Origin: Caballeronia telluris
GTDB lineage: Bacteria > Pseudomonadota > Gammaproteobacteria > Burkholderiales > Burkholderiaceae
Direction: 5' to 3'
DNA: 64,000 nucleotides
Assembly: GCF_001544495.1 (NCBI RefSeq)
Contig: NZ_FCNZ02000002.1
Location: 186,001-250,000 of the forward strand
Positions within the stretch are counted from its first letter, which is position 1. Each line of letters begins with the position of its first letter. A model generated the notes under the pieces. That model was not told the DNA's origin, ran no database searches, and saw only the letters and a list, made by a program, of their open reading frames with translations. Below, piece by piece: positions 17,828 through 28,135 of the stretch. Both the position numbers and the translations under genes were made by a program.

Positions 17828-19612
17828 TCACGCGGCCTGCTGCTGGTACTGGATGCGATGCAGGTGCGCGTAGAGACCGTCCTGACGAAGCAGTTCGGCA
17901 TGGCTGCCCTGCTCGGCGATCCGTCCCGCCTCCATCACGAGGATGCGGTCGGCGCGCTCGATGGTCGAAAGCCGGTGCGCGATGACGAGCGTCGTGCGGC
18001 CCTTCATCAGCGTTTCCAGCGCGGCCTGCACGTGCCGTTCCGACTCGGAGTCGAGCGCGGAGGTCGCTTCGTCGAGGATCAGGATCGGCGCGTCCTTGTA
18101 GATGGCGCGCGCAATCGCGAGCCGCTGGCGCTGGCCGCCCGACAGGCGCATGCCGTTGCCGCCGATCAGCGTATCGATGCCGTCGGGCATCGCGCTCACC
18201 ACGTCCGCGAGATTCGCCGCGGCGAGTGCCTTCTGCACGCGCCCGCGATCGGGCGTCGTGCCATAGGCGACGTTGGCGGCGATCGTGTCGTTGAAGAGCA
18301 CGACGTCCTGGCTCACCATCGCCATCTGCGAGCGCAGGTCGGCCAGGCGGTACTCGGGAAGCGGCACGCCATCGACGAGCACCTCGCCTTCTGCCGGATC
18401 GAAAAAACGCGGCAGCAGATTGACAAGCGTGGTCTTGCCGCTGCCCGACGGGCCCGCGAGCGCGACCATCTCGCCCGGCGCCACCTTGAACGACACGCGG
18501 TCGAGCGTCGGCCGCTCGGGCGAACCGTAGCTGAACGACACGTTACGAAACTCGACGTTTCCCTGGGCGCGCGCGAGCGGGCGGCCGCCGCCTTCCGGCT
18601 CGGCGGGCTCGTCGATCAGGCCGAAGATCAGCTCGGCCGCCGTCATGCCGCGTTGCAGCGGCTGATTGATGTCGATCAGATGCTTGAGCGGCGAGATGAC
18701 GAGCAGCATCGACGTGACGAACGCGACGAAGCCGCCGACGGTGGTCTGGTCGCTTGCCGACTGCACGACCGCGATCGTGATGACGATGGCGAGCGCGATC
18801 GACGCGAGGAACTGCGTGAGCGGCTGCGCGAGCCCGCCCGACACCTGCATGCGCATTGAATAGCCGCGCAGGCGGTTGCTCATCTCGTTGAAACGGCCCA
18901 TTTCATACGGTTCGCCGTTGTGAACCTTGACGACCTTGTAGCCGCCGACCGTCTCCTCGACGATGTACGACAGCTCGTTCGTGAGCAGCTGATGCTCGCG
19001 GTTCAGGCGCCGCAAGCGCCGGTTGATCTTGGAGACGAGCCAGCCGATGCCCGGCAGGATCACCGCGACGATCAGCGTGAGGCGCCAGTTCAGGATGAAA
19101 AGATAGCCGAGCAGGAACACGACCGTGAGCGAATCGCGCACCAGCGTAACGACGACGCTCGAGAGCACCTGCAGGATCTGGTTGACCTCGAAGACGATCG
19201 CGTTGATGACCGTGCTGGCGGTTTCGCGCTGGAAGAAGCCCGCGCTCGTGTGGATCATGCGCTCGAACATCTTGAGCCGCAGTTGCAGCAGGATCTTGTT
19301 CGAGACGTACGACAGCAGGTAGCCCGACGCGTATTGCGCCACGCCGCGCACGAGCGACAGCCCGACGACCGCGGCCGGCACGATCCATATGGCCTTGTCG
19401 CTGCCCTTCGTGCCGAAGCCGTGATCGAGCAGCGGCTTGAGCAGCATCGGAATGCCGGCCTCGCTCGCCGCGACGAAACCCATCGCGACCAGACCGAGGA
19501 TCACGGTGCCCATGAGCGGCCGGATGTAAGGCCAGAGGCGCCTCATCACGGCCGTGGGCGATGTGGTCGTGCCACCGCCGATGGTTTTGCTCAGTGTCTG
19601 TTGCTGGGTCAA
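17828..19612 (-). CDS. msbA: Lipid A export ATP-binding/permease protein MsbA
   Basis: Homodimeric ABC exporter that flips lipid A-core across the inner membrane. I place the start at TTG 19612 because AGAGGA lies 5 nt upstream (594 residues); the frame stays open to an ATG at 19651, and an ATG at 19546 would cut the N-terminus. Six transmembrane helices occupy about 30-310. The NBD has Walker [13 protein letters not shown] (about 383-394), the Q-loop, signature LSGGQRQR, Walker [12 protein letters not shown] and the H-loop IAHRLS. A -10-like TACAAT is at 19711-19716 on this strand. It heads the LPS run msbA-waaC-(pseudogene)-GT-waaL. Confidence 0.95.
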   Translation of the reverse strand: MTQQQTLSKTIGGGTTTSPTAVMRRLWPYIRPLMGTVILGLVAMGFVAASEAGIPMLLKPLLDHGFGTKGSDKAIWIVPAAVVGLSLVRGVAQYASGYLLSYVSNKILLQLRLKMFERMIHTSAGFFQRETASTVINAIVFEVNQILQVLSSVVVTLVRDSLTVVFLLGYLFILNWRLTLIVAVILPGIGWLVSKINRRLRRLNREHQLLTNELSYIVEETVGGYKVVKVHNGEPYEMGRFNEMSNRLRGYSMRMQVSGGLAQPLTQFLASIALAIVITIAVVQSASDQTTVGGFVAFVTSMLLVISPLKHLIDINQPLQRGMTAAELIFGLIDEPAEPEGGGRPLARAQGNVEFRNVSFSYGSPERPTLDRVSFKVAPGEMVALAGPSGSGKTTLVNLLPRFFDPAEGEVLVDGVPLPEYRLADLRSQMAMVSQDVVLFNDTIAANVAYGTTPDRGRVQKALAAANLADVVSAMPDGIDTLIGGNGMRLSGGQRQRLAIARAIYKDAPILILDEATSALDSESERHVQAALETLMKGRTTLVIAHRLSTIERADRILVMEAGRIAEQGSHAELLRQDGLYAHLHRIQYQQQAA

Positions 19613-19847
19613 ATCAATCCTCTGTCGGTGCGATGTGCGCAGCGTGCACATGATGGCCCATGCAGGCGGCCCGTGCAGCAGCGCCCAGGCACGGTGCGCG
19701 CCAATCCGCTATTGTAATCCGTCACGTATCGTCATCTCATTAACGAGGCGTCAAGTTTCTCGCGGCGCGAGCGCGCTGCGGCGGGCGGCGCGGTCGACTT
19801 AGAATACGGCACGCGCTCAACGTGGCAGCGCACGCTCGAACGGCAAC

Positions 19848-20609
19848 ATGACCCAACCGACACTCGGCATCGCCATCATCACCTACAACGCGGCGGCGCG
19901 GCTCGCCCAATGCCTCGCGGCCGTCTCCTTCGCGGACGATATCGTCGTGATCGACGGCGGCAGCACCGATGCGACCGCCGGCATCGCCGAAGCGCATCGG
20001 GCGCGCGTGATCGTCGAGCGCGAATGGCCGGGTTTCGGCCCGCAGAAGAACCGCGCGCTCGACGCGCTCGCGACCGACTGGGTGCTCTCCATCGACGCCG
20101 ACGAAGTCGTGTCGCCGGAACTGGCGGCGTCGATCCGCGCCGCGATCGCCGACCCGCGCGCCGACGTCTACGCGGTCGACCGGCTGTCGAGCTTTTGCGG
20201 CGAGTGGATCCGGCACAGCGGCTGGTATCCCGACTGGATTCCGCGCCTGTTCAGGCGCGGCACGGCGCGCTTCTCCGACGACCTCGTGCACGAGCGGCTC
20301 GTGCTTTCGACGGCGGCGCCGCTCGCGCGGCTTGAAGGCAGGCTGATGCACTATTCCTACGAAGACTTCGAGACCGTGCTGCGCAAGCTCGACGCCTATT
20401 CGACCGCCGGCGCGCTGCAACGCCACGCGGCGGGCAAGCGCGGCAGCTTCGGCATCGCGGTGACGCGCGGGCTATGGGCATTCCTGCGGACGTACTTCCT
20501 GCGACGCGGGTTTCTCGACGGCCGCTCGGGTTTCATGATCGCGGTGTTCAACGGGCAGACCGTCTACTACCGGTTCCTGAAGCTCGCGCATCTGAACGCG
20601 TTCCGCTGA
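19848..20609 (+). CDS. waaE: WaaE/KdtX-type family 2 glycosyltransferase (LPS core)
   Basis: 253 residues, GT2/GT-A fold. N-terminal GIAIITYNAAARLAQCL, nucleotide-sugar strand VIDGGSTDAT (about 34-43), WPGFGPQKNRAL (about 60-71) and the metal-binding SIDADE (about 82-87) match the WaaE/KdtX branch, which adds a glucose to the first heptose of the inner core in several Gram-negatives. A hydrophobic C-terminal stretch (LWAFLRTYFLRRGF, about 208-221) suggests membrane association. It is divergent from msbA with about 235 bp between starts. Branch assignment is good; the exact linkage in this organism is not visible. Confidence 0.85.
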   Translation: MTQPTLGIAIITYNAAARLAQCLAAVSFADDIVVIDGGSTDATAGIAEAHRARVIVEREWPGFGPQKNRALDALATDWVLSIDADEVVSPELAASIRAAIADPRADVYAVDRLSSFCGEWIRHSGWYPDWIPRLFRRGTARFSDDLVHERLVLSTAAPLARLEGRLMHYSYEDFETVLRKLDAYSTAGALQRHAAGKRGSFGIAVTRGLWAFLRTYFLRRGFLDGRSGFMIAVFNGQTVYYRFLKLAHLNAFR

Positions 20610-20621
20610 CGCACCGCCCGG

Positions 20622-23600
20622 TCAATAGACGATCTCGATCGAACTGCCGGCGAATTCGCCGCGCAACGCCGTGATGAGGTCGTCGGTGGGCTTGACGCGC
20701 CAGGCATCGCCGAGACGCACTTCGCCTTCGGCGTGCTCGCTGCGATACACGATGCTCACGTTCAGCCCGTTCGGAATGTGCACCGGCTGGCGCTGCGGCC
20801 GGCCGCCCTCGCCTCGCGGGCCGCGCGAAGGCGCCGGCACGGGCGCGCTCGCCTGCTGCTCGGGCCCGGCGCAATGCGCTTCCAGCACGCGCTTCAGACG
20901 CAGCGCATCGGCGTTGCCATTCATCTCGACCTTGACGCCTTGAGCGTAGCGGCTCCTCGCGCGTTCGAGATCCATCGCGGACTCGACCGTGAAGCGGATG
21001 CCGCCCGTGAACGCGTCGTTGCGCGCCTGGCCCTGCACGACGAGCAATTCGTCTTCCTTGAAGAGCGCCTTGTTCGCCTCGAACTGCTCGTTGAAGACGG
21101 TGACTTCGCACTGGCCCGAGCCGTCGTCGAGATTGACGATCAGCATCTTGCCGCGCTGGGTCATCTGCGTGCGCATCGTCGTGATGACGCCCGCGACGAG
21201 CTTGTCGCGCCCTTCCTTCAGTTCGCCGATTTTCTGCCGCACGAAGCGGCGCACTTCGCCCTTGTAGGCGTCGAACAAGTGCCCGGACAGATAGAAGCCG
21301 AGCGCCGTCTTCTCTTCCTGCAGGCGCTTCTTGTCCGGCCACATCGGCTCGTCGACGAGTTCGTGGCCTTGTTGCGGCGCGTCGCCCATGTCGAAGAGAC
21401 CGGCCTGCATCGCGTTGGCGGCGGCCTGGTCGGCGGCTTCCATCGCGAGCGGCACCGACGCGATCAGTTGCGCGCGATTCTCGTGCAGCGCATCGAACGC
21501 GCCCGCGCGGATCAGCGCTTCCACCGTGCGGCGGTTCACGACGCGCCGGTCGATGCGGTCGCAGAAATCGAAGAGATCGGTGAACGCGCCGTCCGCGCGG
21601 GCGCGCAGGATTTCCTCGATCGCATTCTGGCCGCTGCCCTTCACGGCGCCGAGGCCGTAGCGGATCGTCTTCGAGCGCTTGCCGTCGGGCTCCGCGACCG
21701 GCTCGAAGCGATACGCCGATTCGTTGATGTTCGGCGGCAACACCGACATGCCGTTCGAGAGGCAGTCCTCGAAGAGGATCTTGACCTTGTCGGTGTCGTC
21801 CATGGCGAGCGACATGTTGGCCGCCATGAATTCCGCCGGATGATGCGCCTTGAGCCACGCCGTGTAGTACGCGAGGAGCGCGTAGGCCGCCGCGTGCGAC
21901 TTGTTGAAGCCGTAGCCCGCGAACTTCTCCATCAAATCGAAGATTTCGTCGGCTTTTCCTGCACTCAGGCCATTCTTCGCTGCGCCCTGCCGGAACAGTT
22001 CGCGATGCTCCGCCATTTCTTCGGCTTTCTTCTTGCCCATCGCGCGGCGCAGCAAGTCCGCGCCACCGAGCGAATAGCCGCCGATGATCTGCGCCATCTG
22101 CATCACCTGTTCCTGGTAGACCATGATGCCGTAGGTCTCTTTCAGGACAGATTCGACGCGCGGATCGGGATACTCGACGATCTCGCGCCCGTGCTTGCGC
22201 GCGCAGAAGCTCGGGATCAGGTCCATCGGGCCCGGACGATACAGCGCGACGAGCGCGATGATGTCCTCGAAGCGGTCCGGCTGCGCGTCCTTCAGCATGC
22301 CCTGCATGCCGCGGCTTTCCAGCTGGAACACGGCGACGGTGTTCGCTTTCTTGAGAATGGAGAACGACGCCGGATCGTCCAGCGGAACCTGCGCGAGATT
22401 CCAGTTTTCCTTCGACGGATCGAGCCGGCGGATATAACGCTCGGCCCAATCGAGAATGGTGAGCGTGGTCAGGCCCAGAAAGTCGAACTTCACCAGCCCG
22501 ACCGCTTCCACGTCGTCTTTGTCGTACTGGCTGACGACGCCGCCGTCCTCGCCCTGCGTATAGAGCGGGCAAAAATCCGTCAGCTTGCCGGGCGCGATCA
22601 GCACGCCGCCCGCGTGCATGCCGACGTTGCGCGTCAGTCCTTCCACGCGCTGCGCGAGTTCGAGCAACTGATGCACTTCGTCTTCGTTGTCGAAGCGCTC
22701 TTGCAACGCGGGCTCTTCCTTCATCGCGTCGGCGATGGTGACGTGCTTGCCCGGCTTGAACGGGATCAGCTTCGCGATACCGTCCGTGAACATGTAGCCG
22801 AGATCCAGCACGCGGCCGATGTCGCGCACCGCCGCCTTCGCCGCCATCGTGCCGAAGGTCGCGATCTGCGAGACGGCGTCCGCGCCGTATTTCTGCTTCA
22901 CGTACTGGATGACGCGGTCGCGGCCTTCCTGACAGAAGTCGATGTCGAAGTCGGGCATCGACACGCGTTCCGGATTCAGGAAGCGCTCGAACAGCAGGTT
23001 GTAGCGCAGCGGGTCCAGATCGGTGATGCCGAGCGCGTAGGCGACGAGCGAGCCCGCGCCCGAACCGCGCCCCGGACCGACCGGCACGCCGTTGTTCTTC
23101 GCCCACATGATGAAGTCCGCGACGATCAGGAAGTAGCCCGGAAAGCCCATCTTGATGATCGTGCCGCACTCGAAATCGAGCCGCGTGTAATACGTTTCGC
23201 GCTGCTTCTCGCGCTCGGCTTCATCGGGATAAAGCTGCGCGAGGCGCACTTCCAGCCCGTCCTTCGACAACTGCACGAGGTAGTCGTCGAGCGACATGCC
23301 GTCGGGCGTCGGAAAGAGCGGCAGCTTCGGCTTGCCGAGTTCGAGCGTCAGGTTGCAGCGCTTGGCGATCTCGACCGTGTTCGCGAGCGCCGACGGAATG
23401 TCCGCGAAGAGCGCGCACATCTCGTCCTGCGTGCGGAAGTACTGGTCGGTCGTGAAGCGTTTCTGGCGGCGCGGATTCGCGAGAATGTCGCCTTCCGAAA
23501 TGCACACGCGCGCTTCGTGCGCGGTGAAATCGTCGGGGGTCATGTATTGCAGCGGATGCGTCGCGACGACCGGCAACTTCAGCTTCGCCGCGAGCGCAAC

Positions 23601-24158
23601 CGCCTGCTGGATATACGTTTCGGCGCCCGGCTGCCCGGCGCGTTGCAACTCGATATAGAACGCATTCGGAAAGAGCGCCGCCCAGCGTTGGGCGTTGCGC
23701 TCCGCGGCCTGGTCGTTGCCCGCGGCGAACGCCATGCCGACGTCGCCCTGCTGCGCGCCGGAGATCGCGAGCAGGCCCTCGGCGAGCCCGCCTTCGAGCC
23801 ATTCGAATTCGACTTCCGCGCGGCCGCGATACTGGTTGGTCAGCCACGCGCGGCTCAACAGTTCGCACAGGTTGAGATAACCGACGTTGTTCCTGACGAG
23901 CAGCAGCAATCGGGACGGCTTGTCGCGGTCGGCGGGATTCGTGATCCAGACGTCGCACCCGGCGATGGGTTTGACCCCTTTGCCGCGCGCCTCCTTGTAA
24001 AAGCGCACGAGACCGAACGCGTTGCCGAGATCGGTGAGCGCGAGCGCGCCCTGGCCGTCTTCGGCAGCGGCTTTGACGACGTCGTCCAGACGCACGATGC
24101 CATCGGCAATCGAGAACTCGGAGTGGACGCGGAGATGAACGAAGCGAGGATCTGACAT
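20622..24158 (-). CDS. dnaE: DNA polymerase III subunit alpha
   Basis: Replicative polymerase, 1178 residues, full length. The ATG at 24158 gives MSDPRFVHLRVHSEFS, the conserved N-terminus of the PHP domain. The polymerase core has the PDFDIDFCQEGRD block with catalytic aspartates (about 400-412) and GRGSGAGSLVAYALGITD; downstream are NKSHAAAYALLAYYTAWLKAHHP, the helix-hairpin-helix region and the OB-fold (LKEGRDKLVAGVITTMRTQ). No Shine-Dalgarno is visible, and a TACAAT at 24166-24171 is so close that transcription might start at or near the ATG. It converges on waaE with a 12-bp gap. Confidence 0.97.
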   Translation of the reverse strand: MSDPRFVHLRVHSEFSIADGIVRLDDVVKAAAEDGQGALALTDLGNAFGLVRFYKEARGKGVKPIAGCDVWITNPADRDKPSRLLLLVRNNVGYLNLCELLSRAWLTNQYRGRAEVEFEWLEGGLAEGLLAISGAQQGDVGMAFAAGNDQAAERNAQRWAALFPNAFYIELQRAGQPGAETYIQQAVALAAKLKLPVVATHPLQYMTPDDFTAHEARVCISEGDILANPRRQKRFTTDQYFRTQDEMCALFADIPSALANTVEIAKRCNLTLELGKPKLPLFPTPDGMSLDDYLVQLSKDGLEVRLAQLYPDEAEREKQRETYYTRLDFECGTIIKMGFPGYFLIVADFIMWAKNNGVPVGPGRGSGAGSLVAYALGITDLDPLRYNLLFERFLNPERVSMPDFDIDFCQEGRDRVIQYVKQKYGADAVSQIATFGTMAAKAAVRDIGRVLDLGYMFTDGIAKLIPFKPGKHVTIADAMKEEPALQERFDNEDEVHQLLELAQRVEGLTRNVGMHAGGVLIAPGKLTDFCPLYTQGEDGGVVSQYDKDDVEAVGLVKFDFLGLTTLTILDWAERYIRRLDPSKENWNLAQVPLDDPASFSILKKANTVAVFQLESRGMQGMLKDAQPDRFEDIIALVALYRPGPMDLIPSFCARKHGREIVEYPDPRVESVLKETYGIMVYQEQVMQMAQIIGGYSLGGADLLRRAMGKKKAEEMAEHRELFRQGAAKNGLSAGKADEIFDLMEKFAGYGFNKSHAAAYALLAYYTAWLKAHHPAEFMAANMSLAMDDTDKVKILFEDCLSNGMSVLPPNINESAYRFEPVAEPDGKRSKTIRYGLGAVKGSGQNAIEEILRARADGAFTDLFDFCDRIDRRVVNRRTVEALIRAGAFDALHENRAQLIASVPLAMEAADQAAANAMQAGLFDMGDAPQQGHELVDEPMWPDKKRLQEEKTALGFYLSGHLFDAYKGEVRRFVRQKIGELKEGRDKLVAGVITTMRTQMTQRGKMLIVNLDDGSGQCEVTVFNEQFEANKALFKEDELLVVQGQARNDAFTGGIRFTVESAMDLERARSRYAQGVKVEMNGNADALRLKRVLEAHCAGPEQQASAPVPAPSRGPRGEGGRPQRQPVHIPNGLNVSIVYRSEHAEGEVRLGDAWRVKPTDDLITALRGEFAGSSIEIVY

Positions 24159-24374
24159 GGGCGATATTGTACATGCGCCTCTTCGCGAAATTCTCGCCCG
24201 CGCCCGCGTTGGCCGACCGGACAAGGTCGCGATTTGTCTCGAAAAGAGCGCGCGATGATCTGCGTCAGACTGGCCGATCGGCCGATCCGGGCGGCCGCGC
24301 CGAATGCGGGATAATACGGGTTTCGCGATCTGCCTGACCTTTCCGGCGGCGCCCTGTCATCAAGCAACCTGAAC

Positions 24375-25241
24375 ATGAATATCCTCAATCTCTCCAGCTA
24401 CCAATTCGTCACCATCGACGACACCGCCGCGTGGCGCCCGCTCGTCACCGAACGCTGCAACGCGCTCGGCCTGAAGGGGACGATCCTGCTGGCGCCGGAG
24501 GGCATCAACCTGTTTGTCGCGGGCGAAATCGAGAACGTGCGCGCATTCATCGACTACATGCGCAACGATGCGCTCTTCGAAGGCAAGTTCGCCCACCTGC
24601 AGTTCAAGGAAAGCCTTTCCGCGAAACAGCCGTTTCGCCGCATGCTGGTGAAGCTCAAGCGCGAAATCATCACGATGAACAAGCCGGCGATCAAGCCGGA
24701 ACTGGGCCGCGCACCGTTCGTCGATGCGCCGACGCTCAAAATCTGGCTCGACCGCGGTCATGACGACGAAGGCCGCCCTGTCGTGATGCTGGACACGCGC
24801 AATGCGTTCGAAGTCGACGTCGGCACGTTCGACAACGCGCTCGATTACCGCATCACGAAATTCAGCGAATTTCCGGACGTGATCGAGCAAAATCGCGCCG
24901 ATCTGGACGGCAAGACGGTCGTCTCGTTCTGCACGGGCGGCATTCGCTGCGAGAAAGCCGCGATCCACATGAAGGAAGTCGGCATCGACCACGTCTACCA
25001 GCTCGAAGGCGGCATCCTGAAGTATTTCGAGGAAGTCGGCGGCGCGCATTACAACGGCGAATGCTTCGTGTTCGACTACCGCACCGCGCTCAACCCGAAA
25101 CTCGAACCGACCGCCATGTCGCAATGCTTCGGCTGCCGCGCGGTGGTGAGCGTCGAGGAGCAGAAGTCGCCCTATTACGTGCCCGGCAAGACATGTCCCG
25201 CCTGCCATCCGGAAGCCCGCAGGGAACCGAAGGCGGCGTGA
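24375..25241 (+). CDS. trhO: tRNA uridine-34 5-hydroxylase TrhO (rhodanese family, UPF0176)
   Basis: 288 residues. TrhO (YceA in E. coli) is a rhodanese-fold protein that makes 5-hydroxyuridine at tRNA wobble position 34 using O2. The N-terminal acylphosphatase-like domain shows [17 protein letters not shown] (about 34-50). The rhodanese domain begins about residue 117 and has the active loop [12 protein letters not shown] with Cys186 and Cys192. A C-terminal CFGC ... CPAC motif (about 260-280) looks like a metal knuckle. The gluQRS start overlaps its stop in a GTGA, so the two are translationally coupled. A GATAAT at 24310-24315 could be its -10. Confidence 0.93.
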   Translation: MNILNLSSYQFVTIDDTAAWRPLVTERCNALGLKGTILLAPEGINLFVAGEIENVRAFIDYMRNDALFEGKFAHLQFKESLSAKQPFRRMLVKLKREIITMNKPAIKPELGRAPFVDAPTLKIWLDRGHDDEGRPVVMLDTRNAFEVDVGTFDNALDYRITKFSEFPDVIEQNRADLDGKTVVSFCTGGIRCEKAAIHMKEVGIDHVYQLEGGILKYFEEVGGAHYNGECFVFDYRTALNPKLEPTAMSQCFGCRAVVSVEEQKSPYYVPGKTCPACHPEARREPKAA

Positions 25242-26116
25242 GCGCCTATCGCGGCCGCTTCGCGCCCTCGCCGACCGGGCCGCTGCACATCGGCTCGCTG
25301 GTCGCCGCGCTGGCGAGTTTTCTGGATGCGCGTGCGCATCGCGGCGCATGGATCGTGCGGATCGAGGACGTCGACGGTCCGCGCACCGTGCCCGGCGCCG
25401 ACGACGACATCCTCGCGACGCTCGCGCGTCTTGGCATGCATTCGGATGAGCCGCCCGTCTGGCAAAGCCGGCGCTTTCCGGCCTACGAAGCGGCCTTCGA
25501 ACGCCTGCGGGCGGCCGGCTTCGTTTATCCGTGCGGCTGTACGCGCCGTGAAATCGCCGATTCGCTTTTGAACGCGCATGCGCGCCACGCGACACTCGCC
25601 TATCCCGGCACCTGCCGCGACGGCCTGCACGGGCGCGCGCCGCGCGCGTGGCGTTTGCGCGTCCCCGACGGCGACGCCGCGCGCGTGAGTTTCGTCGATC
25701 GATGGCAGGGTGTGCAGTCGCAGGATCTGGCGACCGAAGTCGGCGATTTCGTGTTGAAGCGCGCGGACGGACAGTGGGCGTATCAACTGGCGGTCGTCGT
25801 CGACGATGACGACGCGCGTATCACGCACATCGTGCGCGGCGCCGATCTGCTCGACTCCACCGCGCGGCAGATTTATCTTCAGCAGTGTCTCCACGTGACG
25901 ACGCCAGACTATCTGCATGTGCCCGTCGTCACGAACGCGGACGGTGAAAAGCTCAGCAAGCAGACGGGCGCGATGGCGCTGAATCTCGACGACCCGGTCG
26001 CGACACTCGCGGCGGCGGCACGGCATCTCGGCATCGAAATGCCGCCGCCCGGTTCGCTCGACGCGTTCTATTCCGCCGCAACCGCCGAGTGGGCAAAGCG
26101 CTTCGGACCGCCGTAA
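25238..26116 (+). CDS. gluQ: Glutamyl-Q tRNA(Asp) synthetase
   Basis: 292 residues from GTG 25238, whose GTGA overlaps the trhO stop; an in-frame ATG at 25193 would add 15 unconserved residues. GluQRS charges glutamate onto queuosine at position 34 of tRNA-Asp. It is a truncated glutamyl-tRNA synthetase without an anticodon-binding domain, as the length shows. Class I motifs: [12 protein letters not shown] (HIGH variant, about 9-20) and EKLSKQ (KMSKS variant, about 232-237). CGC ... YPGTC (about 100-128) forms the zinc-binding insert. With trhO it makes a two-gene wobble-modification unit. Confidence 0.94.
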   Translation: MSAYRGRFAPSPTGPLHIGSLVAALASFLDARAHRGAWIVRIEDVDGPRTVPGADDDILATLARLGMHSDEPPVWQSRRFPAYEAAFERLRAAGFVYPCGCTRREIADSLLNAHARHATLAYPGTCRDGLHGRAPRAWRLRVPDGDAARVSFVDRWQGVQSQDLATEVGDFVLKRADGQWAYQLAVVVDDDDARITHIVRGADLLDSTARQIYLQQCLHVTTPDYLHVPVVTNADGEKLSKQTGAMALNLDDPVATLAAAARHLGIEMPPPGSLDAFYSAATAEWAKRFGPP

Positions 26117-26120
26117 TAAA

Positions 26121-26153
26121 AAAAGCGGCTTCGCTTAACGCGCTGCCGCTTTT
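26121..26153. terminator. Bidirectional terminator between gluQ and rhlE
   Basis: Stem AAAAGCGGC / GCCGCTTTT with a 15-nt loop, 4 bp after the gluQ stop. A-tract on the left and T-tract on the right mean it can serve both the plus-strand gluQ and the converging rhlE. Confidence 0.85.
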
Positions 26154-26174
26154 CCCACGCAGAACCGCCACGAA

Positions 26175-27686
26175 TCACGAAGAAGTCGTCTTCCTCGGCA
26201 TGCCCAGTCCGCCCAGCAACGCGGCCAGCGGCTGCTTCGGCGCGGTCTTGCGTTCGTGCTCGACCGCCTCGTCATGACGCTTCACCGATGCCGGCGACGG
26301 CTCGTACGGCTTCAGGAAGAATTCGTCGACCGGCTGCTGCCGCGCGTGCGAGCGCTCGAACGACGTCGCGCGCCGGCGGCCACCCGATTCTTCGCGTGCA
26401 TGCCGATGTTCGCCGCGCTCGGCACGGACCGGCCGCTCGTCGCGTTCGCGGCGTCCGCCCTCGCGACGCGCCGGCGTCGTGACCGTCAGCGTTTCCACTT
26501 CGAGCGGACGCTTGATCAGCTTTTCGATGTCGGCGAGCTGCTTCTTCTCGTTCGCGCTGCACAGCGACAGCGCGTCGCCCGACGCGCCCGCGCGCCCCGT
26601 GCGGCCGATGCGGTGCACGTAGTCCTCGGCGTTGAACGGCAAGTCGAAGTTGATCACGGCCGGCAACTCGACGATGTCGAGCCCGCGCGCCGCAACATCG
26701 GTGGCGACGAGCGCCTCGATTTCACCGCGCTTGAACGCGTCGAGCGCCTGCATGCGCTCGCCCTGGGTGCGGTCGCCGTGAATCGCCGTCGCGATGATGC
26801 CGTCGCGCTCCAGCACGCGCGCCAGCCGGCTCGCGCCGATCTTGCTGTTGCAGAACACGAGCACCTGCTTGAGGCTGCGCTCGCGGATGAGTTGCGCCAC
26901 CGCGCTCGACTTGTCGCTTTCGTGCACGTCGAACACGATCTGGCGCACGTTCGTGGCGGTCGAATTGCTGCGCGCCACTTCGATCGTCTGCGGATTGCGC
27001 AGGTACGTGGCCGCGAGTTTCTTGATTTCACCGGAGAACGTGGCGGAGAAGAGCAGCGTCTGACGCTCCTTCGGCAGCAGGTTCAGGATGCGCTGCAGGT
27101 CCGGCAGGAAGCCCATGTCGAGCATGCGGTCCGCTTCGTCGAGGACGAGCATCTGCACCTGGCCGAGATTGAGCGTCTTTTGCTGGACGTGGTCGAGGAG
27201 CCGCCCCGGTGTCGCGATCAGCACTTCGACGCCGCGTCGCAACGCCTCGGTCTGCGGATTCATGTCGACGCCGCCGAACACGACGGTGCTGCGCAGCGGC
27301 GTGTGCTTCGAATAGGCCTGCACGTTCGCGGCGACCTGGTCGGCGAGTTCGCGCGTCGGCGTGAGGATCAGCGCACGCACCGGATGGCGCGCGGGCGATG
27401 CGCTCGTGTTCGCCTGCGGCAAAAGGCGCTGGATGATCGGCAGCGAGAAGCTCGCGGTCTTGCCGGTGCCGGTCTGGGCCGCGCCCATCACGTCGCGCCC
27501 GGCGAGCACCACGGGGATCGCCTGCGCCTGGATCGGCGTGGGCGTCGTGTAGCCGGACTCGGTCACCGCCTTCAGGATGTCGGCGGCGAGACCGAACTGG
27601 TCGAACGTGGGCGCCGTGGCGCTCTCCGGCTTTCCGGAGGCTTCGGGCGCGGCGGCGGACGTGTTCGTGACGACGGAATCGGACAT
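26175..27686 (-). CDS. rhlE: DEAD-box RNA helicase RhlE
   Basis: 503 residues. Cytosolic ATP-dependent RNA helicase of the RhlE branch, linked to ribosome assembly and RNA turnover. The ATG at 27686 gives MSDSVVTN; conserved sequence starts at FDQFGLAADILKAV (about 28-41). Motifs in order: Q motif TPTPIQAQ, AQTGTGKT (70-77), PTRELADQ, TPGRLLD, VLDEADRMLDMGF, SATFS, then ATDVAARGLD, HRIGRTGRAG. A basic, Arg-rich C-terminal tail (about 395-503) follows, typical of RhlE. It converges on gluQ with a shared terminator. Confidence 0.95.
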   Translation of the reverse strand: MSDSVVTNTSAAAPEASGKPESATAPTFDQFGLAADILKAVTESGYTTPTPIQAQAIPVVLAGRDVMGAAQTGTGKTASFSLPIIQRLLPQANTSASPARHPVRALILTPTRELADQVAANVQAYSKHTPLRSTVVFGGVDMNPQTEALRRGVEVLIATPGRLLDHVQQKTLNLGQVQMLVLDEADRMLDMGFLPDLQRILNLLPKERQTLLFSATFSGEIKKLAATYLRNPQTIEVARSNSTATNVRQIVFDVHESDKSSAVAQLIRERSLKQVLVFCNSKIGASRLARVLERDGIIATAIHGDRTQGERMQALDAFKRGEIEALVATDVAARGLDIVELPAVINFDLPFNAEDYVHRIGRTGRAGASGDALSLCSANEKKQLADIEKLIKRPLEVETLTVTTPARREGGRRERDERPVRAERGEHRHAREESGGRRRATSFERSHARQQPVDEFFLKPYEPSPASVKRHDEAVEHERKTAPKQPLAALLGGLGMPRKTTSS

Positions 27687-28135
27687 GGTGACTATCTGGC
27701 TTTCGCTAAAAATGCGCCGGAGGCGGCGCGTGAAGCGGTGAATATGCGTGAAATCTGTGGCTGCGCGGCGGTTCGGCGCGCGGCAAAGGGCGCTGGAACG
27801 CTCCGGCGCGGATTTCGCGCTCTGGCGCCGGGGATGCTCGGGCTGGATGCATACGCAACACGCGCCGCGGACGTCGTTCGTGCCCCGCACTGCGCTCCGG
27901 CACGCGCTGCTGCCCGGCGCTGCTGCCCGGTTTGCACGACGGGCTTCTTAGGATGCGCGTGATCGCGAGCTTCGTAGCCGCGATTGGTGGCAGCGACTCG
28001 TGGCACATCGGCCCGGCCCGGGTCCGGCAGCAAATCCGAGCGCCGAAAACCGCACATTGTAGCACTCCGTCCGCGGCGGGCGCGCCTTCCGCCCGGGCTT
28101 TTCCTACGGGCCGGCACGCGGGGCCCGGCCGCGAT
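27687..28135. other. Upstream region of rhlE
   Basis: About 450 bp between the rhlE start and the end of the aldehyde dehydrogenase gene. Open frames here are compositional. It probably holds the rhlE promoter and leader (see 28056-28064). Confidence 0.5.
28056..28064 (-). promoter_or_regulatory. Candidate extended -10 for rhlE
   Basis: On the minus strand TGCTACAAT is a TGn extended -10 (TACAAT at 28061-28056). If used, rhlE mRNA would have a leader of about 360 nt. No good -35 is seen. Confidence 0.35.

Noticed and set aside
20733..24155. An open frame of about 1140 codons opposite dnaE
   Set aside because: The polymerase is on the other strand with every catalytic motif. The antisense product has the composition of a GC shadow.
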